From the NCBI GenBank assembly GCA_019454045.1, contig SKCR01036784.1, positions 124,001-188,000 of the forward strand: a stretch of DNA of 64,000 bases, read 5' to 3'. Under the pieces are notes generated by a model that worked only from the letters and a program-made list of their open reading frames with translations, searched no databases and was not told the DNA's origin. Both the position numbers and the translations under genes were made by a program. Positions 33,468-46,180 of this stretch are shown one piece after another; the stretch's first letter is position 1; every line of letters begins with the position of its first letter. The DNA comes from Zanthoxylum bungeanum. Taxonomy: Eukaryota > Streptophyta > Magnoliopsida > Sapindales > Rutaceae.

Positions 33468-35566
33468 TGATGAGCGGAAAATATATCAATATTTACCGCC
33501 CCTTTAACTTATATTTTGTTTAGTTTCTCGGGTTTGATGAACGTTTTGATATGTTTTAGTTTATTTTGAAAATAAAATAATATCGGGTCTCAATGAAATC
33601 ATTTAGGATGAAATATGGGTCAAATAAGGGTAATTACTGGACTTGATATATTAATTTTGGAGATTGGAAACCTGAAAGGACGTTTTGACGAAGTGCAGTT
33701 TTGAGAATTCCAGTTTTGCGCATCTGTCGTATATTGGGCATAACGTTTTACTCAGATATCGGATTGAGCTGATTCAAGTGCCAGCTTAAAGAAGACTCAA
33801 AGATCAACAACTTTGAAATAAAAATATTTTCGAATTCTGAAGAGTTCATGACCGAAATTGATGAACCATCCAGAAGTGTGTGATGTGTAATTATTAAAGT
33901 CATTATCAATCATTTTCAAAGCAAAATATAAATTAATAAATAATTAATAAAAATTATCAAATCAACACTAAACAAGATAAGCAATTAGTGGAGCAATTAT
34001 GGATTTGGTGGAGTAATTAGTGGAGAAATTAATAATGGATTTGGTGGAGAATTTGATGGATGATTTGATATAGGCAAAATTTTGCCTATAAATACCAAGC
34101 CATTTCATTTGTAAAATTCATACTTTCTTCTTTGAAATTCCTAATGAATAAATAAGAAGATTGTATCTTGTTTGTTTATTTACAAGCTTCAGTAATTAAT
34201 TTCCGCTTTCGCACTTTCTTTTCTTTACTTTTCAGTTTTTACTTTCCGCAATTTACTTTTACGCACAAACATTTTCTTTCTTTATTTTTGCAGTTTTTAT
34301 TTTTCAAGCAATGAGGAGATAACTCCCCTTTGCTGTGGTAAAAGGTAAAGCTTTTATTATTGCTATCTAGATTAATCTCCCTTAAATATAAAATATAAAC
34401 TATTTAAAATCTGACTTAATGATGATACCGTTATATTGGCCGGTTGGAAATTAATTATAAATTGATTTTAACCTGACTAAGTATGGATACCGCCTGGTTG
34501 GTCGGTTGGTAATTAATTATTAATTTGACTTAATCATGATATCGCCTATATGGCTGGTTGGTAATTATCACGCAAAGTTAATATATTATATTAAGGGAGA
34601 TATCTAAAATAGTAGTAATAAAAGTTGATCCTCTAACCCCAGCATTTTCTTTTATTGTACTTTTACTTTATTTAATTTCGTAATTTACTTTTCAGCAATT
34701 TACTTTCAGTAATTTACTTTTATTTTTTCTTACTTTTTACTTTTTACTTTTTTTTACTTTTCAGCAATTTACTTTTCAGTATTTAATTTTCAGAATTTAC
34801 TTTATGTCTTTTATTTTTAAATTTTTACTACCCGTAAATATGTGTCGTAACTAAGCCAGTTATCTGGGTTGTGATGAAATCCAATATCACCGGTTTATAA
34901 GGGGTTAAATTATAGTTTGGGTAATATAAAGGTTTATTTATTGAGTCTTAATCTAATGCTTTTTATTAACTGGCCATTAATAAAATTGAACTGGTAAACT
35001 TAAAATGAACTAGACATAGGGATTTTAAGTTTAAGACCTTAGACTCAATAGCCCACGATCTTCCTTGAGGATAGATATCCCTTTAATAGATTTTCTTACA
35101 GGATATGAATATACCTGTCGGGCGGGGGTAGCCATAATTGGAACTTAATCTTAATGAATCCAGGTAATTTGGTTGACATAGACATATGGTTCAATTGGGT
35201 TATACTGGATATTTGTAGTTAACCATCGGAAGAGGCTTTTACATAATTTAGTGTTCCAGGCTAATAAATCAATATTTTATCCAACTATAAGATAACCATT
35301 CATCTTTAAAATGATATTGGAAGAAATCACAACCCTAGATAGTTTTTAATAGTGAACTTTCTTAAACCTACTTTCGAACAATTTTATTTACTTATTTTTT
35401 AGAATCGTCAGCTTTTCAAATCTATCAAACAACCTGTTAGATACTAGTAATCATTTGACCTCATAAAATTAATAGCTTAGGTATTAAGTCCTCGGGGGAT
35501 CGATACTTTTTATACTACTTGAACGATACGTGCGCTTGCGTTATACGCGTGTGTTTACGTCGGTCA
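33468..35566 (+). repeat. Second LTR of gypsy H
   Basis: 2099 bp, TGATGAGCGG...CGGTCA, followed by AAGTA and then the rest of C's LTR. It has no H internal sequence on its left, so locally it looks like a solo LTR. Confidence 0.9.
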
Positions 35567-35571
35567 AAGTA

Positions 35572-36937
35572 TCACTTCAGTCATATGGAGATGATGATCA
35601 CGCAGGGATACGGAACTAGTACTCTTAAGTACTGCAGTCATCGGGATAATATGACTAGGTCATGATTATCCGATTATAGAGACTGGCTGCCAGTGATCCG
35701 ATATATGCTTCATACGGGGCAGACACAATTCCAGCCTCAGGCCTAACATGTGACATCCGATACTGGATCGGAATACGTGATACACTGTATACTACGCCTG
35801 ATTAAGATTATATATTCCTTAAAAGAATATTTCTGGAGAATTGGGTAGGCACGGTGCTTTGCTAGAAGCCAACCATGTCTTGTAAATCGTAAGAACGTGG
35901 TACCAGGTATGCACGTGTTCGGATAGTCCGATGACCGTATTTACTACCAATATATCCAGGGATCTCTTGGCTCGCTTCCCAAAGATTCACTGTTGAGATT
36001 TGACTCGAACAAAATTAATCTGGGATTAATTATGAGAGAGAAAAATTAATCTAGGATTAATTACGACAATAAAAGAATCTGAGATTAATTATCAAAGAGA
36101 AAATTAATCTGGGATTAATTGCGTTAAGAATTAATCTGGGATTAATTCGACTATAAGAGAAAACGCGATTAATTTGGAATTGATCAGCAAAATAAATTTG
36201 ATAGTAAAATTGGATTTTACTATTTAATTTAATTAATTGTGCTAAAATAATATATTAGATATATTAATTGAAATTGAATTTCAATGCGAAATTAAAATTT
36301 GATTTTAATTCGTGCAAATGAATTAATTTAGAATTAATTCGCAAGTGACTTTAATAATAATTTTACAAGGCATAATTATTTAATTAAATTGGATTTAATT
36401 GCGTCGCAACGACAAATTCGTTTAATTCGAAATTAAACGACCCGGGCCCGAGTGAAGTTGCGTGTTGGATTGTCCGACTTAAATTTGGAATTTAAAGTGG
36501 GGCCCATCAACTTACATCAATGTGTTTGACATTTGATGGAATTTGGTAATGGTTGTGTAAGGCTTGCATTGCTTGTAGAATACATAAACCAAAACCAACA
36601 CTCAAACTTGGTATAAATTAATTTGGTCAACTTTGGAAGTTAAGCAAGTTACTATTCACAGCAAACAAAACTCTTTTTTTCTCTCCCTAGCCATGGCCGA
36701 AACTTTGCTTCATTGGAGGGGAAAAATTTTCTTTCATTTTTTGTTTTTGCTAGCACATAAAGGAGTGAATCAACGTGATAGGGAAACTCACCCAAGTGTT
36801 GGAAACACACTACAAAGGCTTGGAGCTTCTACCTACATCCATGGTTCCAATCAATGTAAGTTAATTCCGCAACTCACTTGATAATTCACACACGAATCAC
36901 TCTTAGAGATCCTTGACATGTTATAGGAACACTAACA
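35572..36937 (+). repeat. 3' LTR of C, right part
   Basis: Resumes with TCACTTCAGTCATATGGAG, carries its copy of the hairpin array (about 36015-36500) and ends AGGAACACTAACA. Confidence 0.92.
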
Positions 36938-36942
36938 GGTGC

Positions 36943-37957
36943 TTTGCTAGAAGCCAATCATGTATTGTAAATTGGTAAGAACGTGGTACTGAGGATGCAC
37001 ATATTCGGATATTCCGATAACCGTATTTACTGCCAACATATCCATGGATCTCATAGGTCACTTCCCAAAGATTCACCGATGATGTTTGACTCGAACATAA
37101 TTAATCTATTATTAATTATAAGAGAGAGAAAATTAATATGGGATTAATTACGGCAAGAATTTATCTGGGATAAAATTCGATTAGAAGATACAACACGATT
37201 AATTTGGAATTAATCGATTAAATAATATATTGGATATATTAATTGAAGTTAGATTTCAAAGCGGAATTAAAATTAGATTTTAATTCGGGCGAACGAATCA
37301 ATTTAGAATTAATTCGTAAGCGACTTTCGTAATAATATTGCGAGACATTATTATTTAATTAAATTGGATTTAATTACGTCGCAACGGCAAATTTGTTTAA
37401 TTCGGAATTAAAGGAACCCGAGCCCGAGCGAAGTTGCGTGTTGAGTTGTTCGACTTAAATTTGGAATTTAAACGTGGTGGGACCCACTTGACTTACATCA
37501 ACATGTTTGACATGTGATGGAAGTTGTTAAAGGTTGTGCAAAGCTTGGATTGCTTTTTCAACACACAATCCAAACCAACACACTTTGTTTTTTATTTTTT
37601 GAAAGACATATACCAACTTTGATTTTAGGATTTGGTAATTGATTTTAGAAATCAAAATATCAAACAAACAAAACTCTCTCTCTCTCTATCCCTTTGTATT
37701 GCCTTGAACTTCATTTTCTCCAAGGGAAATTTTGCTTCAAAATTTCTTCAAGCTAGCACTTTCAAGGAGTCAAAGAAGGTGATATGGAAACTAATCCCTT
37801 GAGTTTGGAACACAAACACAAAGCTTGGAGCTTTCGAAACGAAAAGATTTTTGAAATCTCAACATCCGGTCATTGTAAGTATTTCCGCAACTTCTTTGAA
37901 TATTCACACACTAAATCACGTTGTAGAGATCTTTGGCATGTTCTAGGAACACTAACA
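36943..37957 (+). repeat. 5' LTR of B, right part
   Basis: Continues from 6807 across element C. Hairpins are kept with own arms: 37294-37316 has arms CGAATCAATT and AATTAATTCG around TAG, leaving one C-A mismatch. Ends AGGAACACTAACA just before the PBS. Confidence 0.92.
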
Positions 37958-40177
37958 ATGGTATCAAGAGCCTTTTCTAAGCATGAAATGAGTTTAAGTT
38001 TCATATACTTTATTTGGGAATTTTATGCTTTGAGTATGATTTTTTCAAAATTGTTTGTTTGGATGTGGTTTGATGATGATGAATTGGATTTATGCATCTT
38101 AGGAATTGAGAAAATGAATTGGAGAAAATTTTCCCTAATTTCCTTGCCATGGCCGAACACAACCCTAACATGTATAATGGTGATTTTTTGATTTTAGACC
38201 ATTGGATGTGTTTAAAGCATGAGATAAATTGGTTGTTGATTTAATTGGATTGAAATCAAATTAATTTCTATTTTATGCTATATTGTCGTGAACCAAGAAG
38301 CATGTAATTGATTGATTTTGCTTCAATTTGTGTTGGACATGAGTTGATTAATTAAAGCATGATTAATTAGTTTAATTGATATTTTGGAAATATTAGTTTA
38401 ACTAATTAATTATGGCTATTACACTTCAATTAAAATTAATGTAATATTTGGAATGTTATATTAATTAAAGTTAATCTTTAAAATTGGATTGGACTAATTT
38501 TGTTGTATTTGGGCTTAATGGACTTGGTTGGGCCAAGCTTGGTTTAGGACAATTGGATTGGATCCATATTGGGCCTAAAACCATTCCATAAAGTCCAAAT
38601 ATAACTTTTGGGCCTTTTAATATTTAATTGGGCCTAATGGGCCAAAATTGATTTTATGGCAAAATGGTGATTCCTAAATTGGGCCTTGGCATCTTGGATT
38701 GGATCCATAATGGCCAAAGCCCATGCCTTAATAATTAATTAAAAGCCCATTGGACTTTAATTAAAATAGTATTGGATACTAATTGGGCATTTGAGACCCA
38801 TTAAGATTGAATTTAGAATCTAAGTCTAAAAGGCACTAAAATAAGTGTAATTATTTAATTTGGAATTAAATTTGAATTAGTATTGAATACAAATTAAATT
38901 GAATTTAAAATTGTAGTTCGATATAATTTAAGAATACGCACTTTGAGTACTTATTCTTTAAACGAGTTGGACTCGCGCAAATCAAATTGTTGTTTGAACA
39001 TTGGATGGTTATTAATTCAAAGATTAATTTATTGGATTAGATTGATTGAATAACATGTTTTTTGTGAATACATGGATGTATTGTATGAATAATGTATATC
39101 AGATGGATATTAGAAGGGTGCGGGCAATTTTGGAAATTATTATAATAAATTTAGAATTTATTAAATTGGACCTGCGTGTCCAGCCTATTATCTCTTTATC
39201 TCTTTGTACTTCTCTTCTCACCAATTCCCATCAATGTAAATGAGGTTTCTTTGATGTATTTTGTAATTGGGTAGAAGTAAGAATAGTGCTAGCGGGAGAG
39301 AGAGGAAAGAGAGAGATTTGTTCTAGGAACAAATTGTTATATATCCATCTGCATATCATTATTAATTTTATTTCGCGCCTTATTATGCTTTTAGAATGCA
39401 TGCTTAAGGGTGTATGATGAGACCTAATCAAAGATAATAAATTGATTGCCAATTTACGCGAAAAACCCTCACTCGAATATTAATCGTTTTTCCTTCCATT
39501 GAGTGGTTTTCTCTCAAGATCCAAGATTGGCATTGGTTTGTTGGCCAAAGTCAAGATCAATGTCCATCGCATATGTGTTTGAACCACGAAAGCTTTGTTC
39601 TATATCGCATGTCTTGGGCGGTTGTGACTTGTTGGCCAAAGTCAATGTCACTTCTAGTTCATCGACGTGGATTACGAAGCTTTCCTAATGTCAATGGGTC
39701 TTGCTTAACTGGAATCATTAAGCTTGTTGAGCCAAAGCCAATGCTTAGTTGATTCAGAGGAAAAGGTTAGGAAATATATTGGATATATTTACATATATTA
39801 GATATATGTTTCGGACTTGGAGGTCCACCTACCGGATCTAGGAATTGGATGAGATCCAATCGATCTTAGAGATCTACATAGTTAAGTTTCATACAGCTTG
39901 TTGGCCAAAGTCAAGGTTGTATGTTATTTAACGGGATCCTAGCCCACTAGGAAACTAGGTTTCCCGAGTACTCAACAGAGGGTTAGAGGCTCGCCGAAAA
40001 ATAGTAGGAGGCCAGTATTAAATTTTCAATTTTGTTTAATACTTGCCAAATACATGCTTTCAAATTATTTTCGTCATTATATATTTATATTAGTTGGACT
40101 AATATTTTATTATTTTCTTTTTACAGTTGGACTGTACCCAAAATCGTTAATTGAATAGTTAGACTATTGCAATTAAG
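37958..40177 (+). other. PBS and long leader of B
   Basis: PBS TGGTATCAAGAGCC at 37959-37972. The leader is collinear with those of C and D. TTGTTGGCCAAAGTCAA copies lie at 39538, 39629 and 39898, with a degenerate one near 39724. Hairpins at 38767-38781 (TAGTAT / ATACTA around TGG) and 39317-39333 (TTTGTTC / GAACAAA around TAG), among others. An open frame at 37784-38191 straddles LTR and leader, is not shared by C or D, and is not taken as a gene. Confidence 0.75.
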
Positions 40178-43100
40178 ATGGCTGGAAAGATCAATTTTAG
40201 GGACATTATCATGGGCGAAAATGTCTTTAATGGTGCAAACTTTCCTGACTAGGATATAAACCTCAGGAATGTCCTAGGGACTGAGAAGATGCTCTATACG
40301 ATAGAGAGACCTCTCGGGCCTAAGCCCAGAATTGAGTAGCCACTTGAGCTTGAGCTTTGGAAGACTCACAGTGATGACAACTCAACTGCTCAATCCGTCA
40401 TGCTTGCTGCAATGACCCCATAATTTCGTCGTCAAAATAAGGGATTGGATCCCTATGAATTGATGTTGAAATTGAGGGACCTTCACCGATCTAACCTTAG
40501 ATCGCAGAAGTATGAATTGCAGAAGAAGCTCTTTCGCTCTCGTATGTCAGAGGGTACATCTATCGAGCACCATGTGTCGCAGATGATTGCTGACATCGAA
40601 TAGCTGGGTCAGTTGGGCATAACCTTTGAGGCTGAGACTTTAATAGATTTGATCTTACAGTCTCTTACTGACAGTTGAAGCTGGTTCATCATGAACTATA
40701 ATATGATGAACCAAGAAAAGACTCTTGGAGAGTTGATGGCAATGCTGAAAGAGGCAGAAAATGAGCTTTTGAAGGGCAAGAAGCGTGAGGCGCACTTCGC
40801 TTCGACATCTCAGAATGCCCAGGCTTGGCCGAAGGCTTCTAGAGGTGTGAAAAAGAAGAAGAAGAGAAAAGGCAATGCCAAATCATCAAAGTCTTTTGGG
40901 AAGGCAAATGACAAATCCCAAGATGTCTACCTACAATGTGGCAAATGGGGTCACTGGAAGTGTGACTGCCGTGAGTACGAGGCGCACATGAAGGAAGTGG
41001 AGGCGGGCAAGGCACCGGCTTCAGGTATGTTTATTATTGAAATAAACATGTCTACTTCTAGTTTTAAAAATTGGATTTTTGATTCTGGATGTGGTACTCA
41101 TATATGTACTGATGTGCAGGATCTGCAGATTAGCATGAGACTGGCTTTAGGAGTGATCGACCTCCGAGTTGGAAATGGGACTAGAGTCGTCATTTTGGCT
41201 GTTGGGACCTATATTTTGGAACTGCCCTCGGGGCATGTACATACTTTATCAGACTGTTATTATGTACCTAGTTTAACTAGAAACATTATTTATGTATCTT
41301 GTTTGACCCAATGCGGGTACACTTTTGTATTCCGAAACACTGGGTATTTTGTTTATAAAAATGATATTGAGATAAGCACTGCTGATGTAAATAATGATAT
41401 TTATATTTTGAATATAAATGAATCTCAAACATATAACATGACAAACAAAAGGCTTAAGTTAAGTAACAAAGATGAAACTTATCTGTGGCATTGTCGTCTG
41501 GGACACATAAACAAGACTCGTATATCCACACTTTTGAAGAATGGATACTTGGATGGATTTGATCCTAATTCATACGACGTATGTGAATCTTGTTTATTAG
41601 GTAAAATGCCTAAGATGCCTTTTAGCGGTAAAGGTACACGTGCCACCGAACTGTTAGCCCTCGTTCATAGTGACGTATGCGGGCCCATGTCTAGCCAGGC
41701 TAGAGGTGGATATGAATACTTCGTAACCTTTACAGATGATGCATCACGTTATGGTTATGTGTATCTTATGAGACACAAGTCGGAAATTTTTGAGAAATTC
41801 AAAGAGTTTTGACACGAAGTAGAAAAACAGACTGGCAAAAGTATTAAAACATTACGGTCGGACCGTGGTGGAGAATACTTAAGCAATACGTTTCTCGATT
41901 ACTTGAAAGAATATGGTATTCTTTCACAATGGACTCCTCCTGGAACACCTCAATTAAACGGTGTGTCCGAACGGAGAAACCGAACTTTGTTAGACATGGT
42001 AAGGTCTATGATGAGTCGCACAGAGCTACCAATTTCCTTTTGGGGATATGCATTGAACAATGCAATACTTATTTTGAATAAGAGTCCATCAAAGTCTGTT
42101 GAACAGACTCCATATGAAATATGGACAGGAAAGAAATCGGGTTTCACATTCCTGAAGATTTGGGGATGCTGGGCATATGTAAAACGTTTGGATGATACCA
42201 AACTAGAACCCAAATCGAATAAGTGTCTATTTGTAGGTTATCCTAGGGAAACCAGAGAATATTACTTCTACAACCCACATGAGAACATGGTATTTGTTGC
42301 TCTTCATGCAGTTTTCCTCGAAAAGAAATTCCTAAATGCAGTGGTAAGTGGGAGGAAAATAGAATTCGATGAAAATCGTAGTGATACTATTCCTGGCACC
42401 GATTCCTTAACGGAACACGAACAGTTCATCAAGGATTAGACCGTACCACAATCTTCTAATACACAAGAACCGCGTAGATCAGAGAGAGTCAGAAAATAAC
42501 CCGAGAGGTATGGGTTTCTGATCTCACCTCATGTGGATATTAATCTTATTGAGGAAGATGAACCGGCTACATATGAGGAAGCGATACAAGGTATCGACTC
42601 CGCTTTATGGCAAGATGCCATGAAGTCTGAAATGGATCCCATGTATACCAACCAAGTCTGGGCACTGGTTGATGCACCATAAAGCGTTAAGCCGATTGGT
42701 TATAAATGGGTCTTCAAGAAAAAAACGGACATGGATGGCAACATACAAACGTACAAAGCTAGGCTTGTAGCAAAAGGGTAACGTCAATGACATGGTGTCG
42801 ATTACGACGAAACTTTTTCACCTGTTGCCATGATTAAATCCATTAGGATAATGCTTGCTATTGCTGCATACTTCGATTATGAAATATGACAAATGGACGT
42901 CAAAACCGCTTTCCTTAACGGAAACCTTTTGGAGGATGTTTATATGCAACAGCCTGACGATTTTTTCGTACCAAAACATGCTAATAAGGTTTGCAAGTTA
43001 AATCAATCCATTTATGGATTGAAGCAAACATCGCGTTCTTGGAACCAACGTTTTGATGAGATCATAAAAGAATATGATTTCGTTCAAAACGAAGATGATC

Positions 43101-44137
43101 ATTGTGTATATAAGAAGGTTAGTAGGAGCACACTGACATTCATTGTCCTTTACGTTGATGATGTATTGCTTATTGGCAATGAAATTCTCATGCTACAATC
43201 GGTGAAAGCTTGGCTTTCATTAAAATTCTCCATGAAAGATCTGAGAGAATCAACCTTTATTCTGGGAATAAGGATCTACCGGGATAGATCTAGAAAGCTG
43301 CTTGGACTCTCCTAGAGTTCGTATATTGACAAAGTGTTGAAGAGATTCAACATGGATCAGTCTAAGAGATGACTGCTGCCAGTGTCACATGTCGTCTCTA
43401 TATCTAAGGACATGTGTCCTAAAACTCAAGATGAGAGAGACAACATGAGTCGGATCCCGTTCGCTTCTGCAGTCGGATCGATCATGTATGTCATGATATG
43501 TACGCGACCTGATGTCTCATATGTTTTGAGCATGTACAGTCGCTATCAGGCCGATCCAGGTGATGGTCACTGGATTGCGATTAAGAATATCCTTAAGTAT
43601 CTTAGACGAACTAAAGATACTTTCTTAGTCTATGGAGACAGAGAACTTGAGGTGACTGGGTTCACCGACGCAAGTTTCCAAACCGATAAAGACGACTATA
43701 AGTCGCAATCTGGGTACATATTTTGTTTGAACAACGGAGCAGTGAGCTGGAAATCTTCCAAGCAAGAGACTGTTACCAATTCAACAACAGAAGCAGAATA
43801 TATTGTTACAGCTGAAGCAGCAAAAGAGACAGTTTGGATCCGTAAATTCCTAATTGGATTAGGAGTAGTTCCGTTAGCAGCTGAGCCCGTTCCTTTGTAT
43901 TGTGACAATAACGGGGCTATAGCGCAGGCTAAGGAACCACGGTCTCATCAATGATCCAAGCATGTACTTCGACGTTTTCATCTGATTCGTCAGATCATTC
44001 ATCGTGGCGATGTGAAGATCGAAAAGATCGCTTCAGATGACAATATTGCAGATCCGCTGACGAAAGCCATCTCTTAGCAAACGTTTGAGCGACATGTACA
44101 TAGTTCATGTGTTAGATACTTGAGTGATTGGCTATGA
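40178..44137 (+). pseudogene. Gag-pol of B: one collinear frame with scattered stop codons
   Basis: From ATG 40178 (MAGKINFRDIIMGENVF) to TGA 44135-44137 the whole polyprotein stays in a single frame of 1320 codons, interrupted only by about fifteen in-frame stops. Order: gag core, zinc knuckle with first Cys lost (YLQCGKWGHWKCDC, near 40930), protease IFDSGCGTHIC (near 41080), integrase with HSDVCGP, RSDRGGEY and VSERRN (all three catalytic acids kept), reverse transcriptase with MDVKTAFLNGN, SIYGLKQ and LYVDDVLL, RNase H with FTDASF, STTEAEY and YCDNNGA, ending near DNIADPLTKAI. Many stops sit where the relatives have CAA, CAG, CGA or TGG, as cytosine-deamination decay would give; some do not. 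Best-preserved coding region of the B/C/D family here. Confidence 0.9.
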
Positions 44138-44151
44138 GCCAAGTGGGAGAT
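44138..44151 (+). promoter_or_regulatory. Polypurine tract of B
   Basis: AAGTGGGAGAT just before the 3' LTR primes plus-strand synthesis. Identical tracts precede the 3' LTRs of C (to 26639) and D (to 19238). Confidence 0.75.
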
Positions 44152-46034
44152 TGTTGGACAATTATGACCCATAACATCACTATTTGTAAAAGACATTGTG
44201 GTTTTTGTATAAATTAACTATGTGACAAAGGAAATTGCTATTTTATCATTTTGTAATTAGATTACTTGAATATATATAAATGATAAAAGTCCTTATGATT
44301 AGTTCCGGATTAATAAGATATAAGACAGTATCAATCCACGAATGGTTTAATCATTAAATATCCCTAGTCGTAGTATTATCGATACTGGATATCGATAATA
44401 CAAAATAGACTAGTATTGCAATTGTGCGCGTTATGGAAGCGTAACAACATAATTCTCATATATTTAGGCATTGGATACTCATGCAAGTGCAATATGAGGT
44501 TCTGTTTACCGATGGTACGAAAACAGCTTCGCTCTGGATAGACCCATCAGAATCACATTGGTAATTTGACTATGTGTCTATGGGAATCCGAATTAGGGTA
44601 GGTGTATTTGGTTTTAACATGAGACTTGCGTCGCTAATACTTACGATAATCAATATGCTTTGGTTTTGGTTGTCCGGGGCTTTAACAGGTTCTGTGTACG
44701 CCTCTTCTGGGTTTACTGAGAATTGTAGTGTATTGGGTGTGATGTCAAGATGGAAGTATCACTTCATTCATATGGAGATGATGATCACGCATGGATACAT
44801 AACTGGTACTCTTAAATGCTGCAGCTATCAGGAAAATATGACAAGGTCATGATTATCCGATTACAGAGACTAGTTGCTAGTGATCCCATATATGCTTCGT
44901 ACGTGGCAGACACAATTCCAGCCCCAGACCTAGCATGTGACATCCGATACTGGATCGTAATGCGCAATACTTAGTATACTATGCTTGATAAAGATTATGT
45001 ATTCCTTAAAAGAATATTTCTGGAGAATTGAGTAGGCACGGTGTTTTGCTAGAAGCCAACCATGTCTTGTAAATCGGTAAGAACGTGGTACTGGGTACGC
45101 ACGTATTCAGATAGTCCGATAACCGTATTTACTGCCAACATATTCAGGGATCTCATGGGTCGCTTCCCAAAGATTCACCGATGAATCTAGGATTAATTAT
45201 AAGAGAGAGAAAATTAATTTGAGATTAATTACGGTAAGAATTTATCTTGGATAAAATTCGATTAGAAGAGAGAACGCGATTAATTTTGAATTAATCGATT
45301 AAATAATATATTGGATATATTAATTGAAATTAGAATTCAAAGCGGAATTAAAATTGGATTTTAATTTGGGCGAACGAATCAATTTAAAATTGATTCGTAC
45401 GTGACTTTCGTAATAATATTGCGAGACATTATTATTTAATTAAATTGGATTTAATTGCGTCGCAACGGCAAATTCATTTAATTTGGAATTAAACGAACCC
45501 GGGCCCGAACGAAGTTGCGTGTTAAGTTGTTCGACTTAAATTTGGAATTTAAAAGTGGTGGGACCCACTTGACTTACATCAACATGTTTGACATGTGATG
45601 AAAGTTGTTAAAGGTTGTGTAAAGCTTGGATTGCTTTTTCAACACACAATTCAAACCAACACACTTTGTTTTTTATTTTTTGAAAGACATATACCAACTT
45701 TGATATTAGGATTTGGTAATTGATTTTAGAAATCAAAATATCAAACAAACAAAACTCTCTCCCTCTCCCCTTGTATTGTCGTGAACTTCATCTTCTCCAA
45801 GGGAAATTTTACTTCAAAATTTCTTCAAGCTAGCACTTTCAAGGAGTCAAATAAGGTGATAGGGAAACTAATCCCTTGAGTTTGGAACACAAACACAAAG
45901 CTTGGAGCTTCTGAAACGAAAAGATTTTTGAAATCTCAACATCCGATCATTGTAAGTATTTCCGCAACTTCTTTGAATATTCACAGACTAAATCATGTTG
46001 TAGAGATCATTGACATGTTCTAGGAACATTAACA
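44152..46034 (+). repeat. 3' LTR of B (uninterrupted)
   Basis: 1883 bp. Reference copy for the family. The hairpin at 45377-45399 has arms CGAATCAATT and AATTGATTCG around TAA, fully paired, where C has T-A and the 5' LTR of B has C-A at one position. Part of the first repeat in the array is deleted near 45184. Confidence 0.93.
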
Positions 46035-46115
46035 GTCCCAACAACAAAGTTCAAGTTTTATGTAGACTTGATAGGAATCATGAGTGATTCCAATTTCCAA
46101 CTGATTTCTAAGTGA
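46035..46115 (+). pseudogene. C-terminal tail of Copia A RNase H after element B
   Basis: In-frame continuation of 5909: VPTTKFKFYVDLIG... to a TGA at 46113-46115, the normal end of Tork/Tnt1-like Copia polyproteins. It proves that A's halves belong together. GTCCC at its start is one copy of B's target duplication. Confidence 0.88.
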
Positions 46116-46180
46116 ATGTCAGTAATGGAGGGGTTTTTTCTTGTAACTGGGAAGATAGAAGGTCATAGGATCTATTTGAC

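Larger units (their letters stand above)
27244..35566 (+). mobile_element. Athila-like Ty3/gypsy element H, rearranged, in 3' LTR of C
   Basis: Two 2.1-kb LTRs (27244-29339, 33468-35566), tRNA-Asp-type PBS, gag, protease and reverse transcriptase. RNase H is cut short at 33033 and integrase is absent. Between RNase H and the second LTR lies a 435-bp second copy of C's LTR (33033-33467). AACTA precedes both H LTRs and AAGTA follows the second; unoccupied C-family LTRs read AAGTA. So the whole block reads: C LTR - H LTR - H internal - repeated C LTR - H LTR - C LTR. Confidence 0.92.
6808..36937 (+). mobile_element. Copia-type retrotransposon C, inserted in the LTR of its relative B
   Basis: Same family as B. 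Starts TGTTGGACAATTATG at 6808 and ends AGGAACACTAACA at 36937. Target duplication GATGC (6803-6807) / GGTGC (36938-36942). 5' LTR 6808-8783; 3' LTR 26640-27243 plus 35572-36937, split by gypsy H. Its gag is split by E (11192-23085). Without the insertions C is about 10 kb. Confidence 0.92.
5915..46034 (+). mobile_element. Copia-type retrotransposon B with ~1.9-kb LTRs, inserted in A
   Basis: Begins TGTTGGACAATTAT and ends AGGAACATTAACA. It is flanked by GTCCA (5910-5914) and GTCCC (46035-46039), a 5-bp target duplication with one substitution. Its 5' LTR is itself split (5915-6807 and 36943-37957) by element C. Internal part: PBS, 2.2-kb leader and one long gag-pol frame (40178-44137). Without C, B is about 10 kb. 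Confidence 0.93.

Noticed and set aside
37784..38191. 135-codon plus frame across LTR and leader of B
   Set aside because: Crosses the LTR/PBS border and is absent from C and D.
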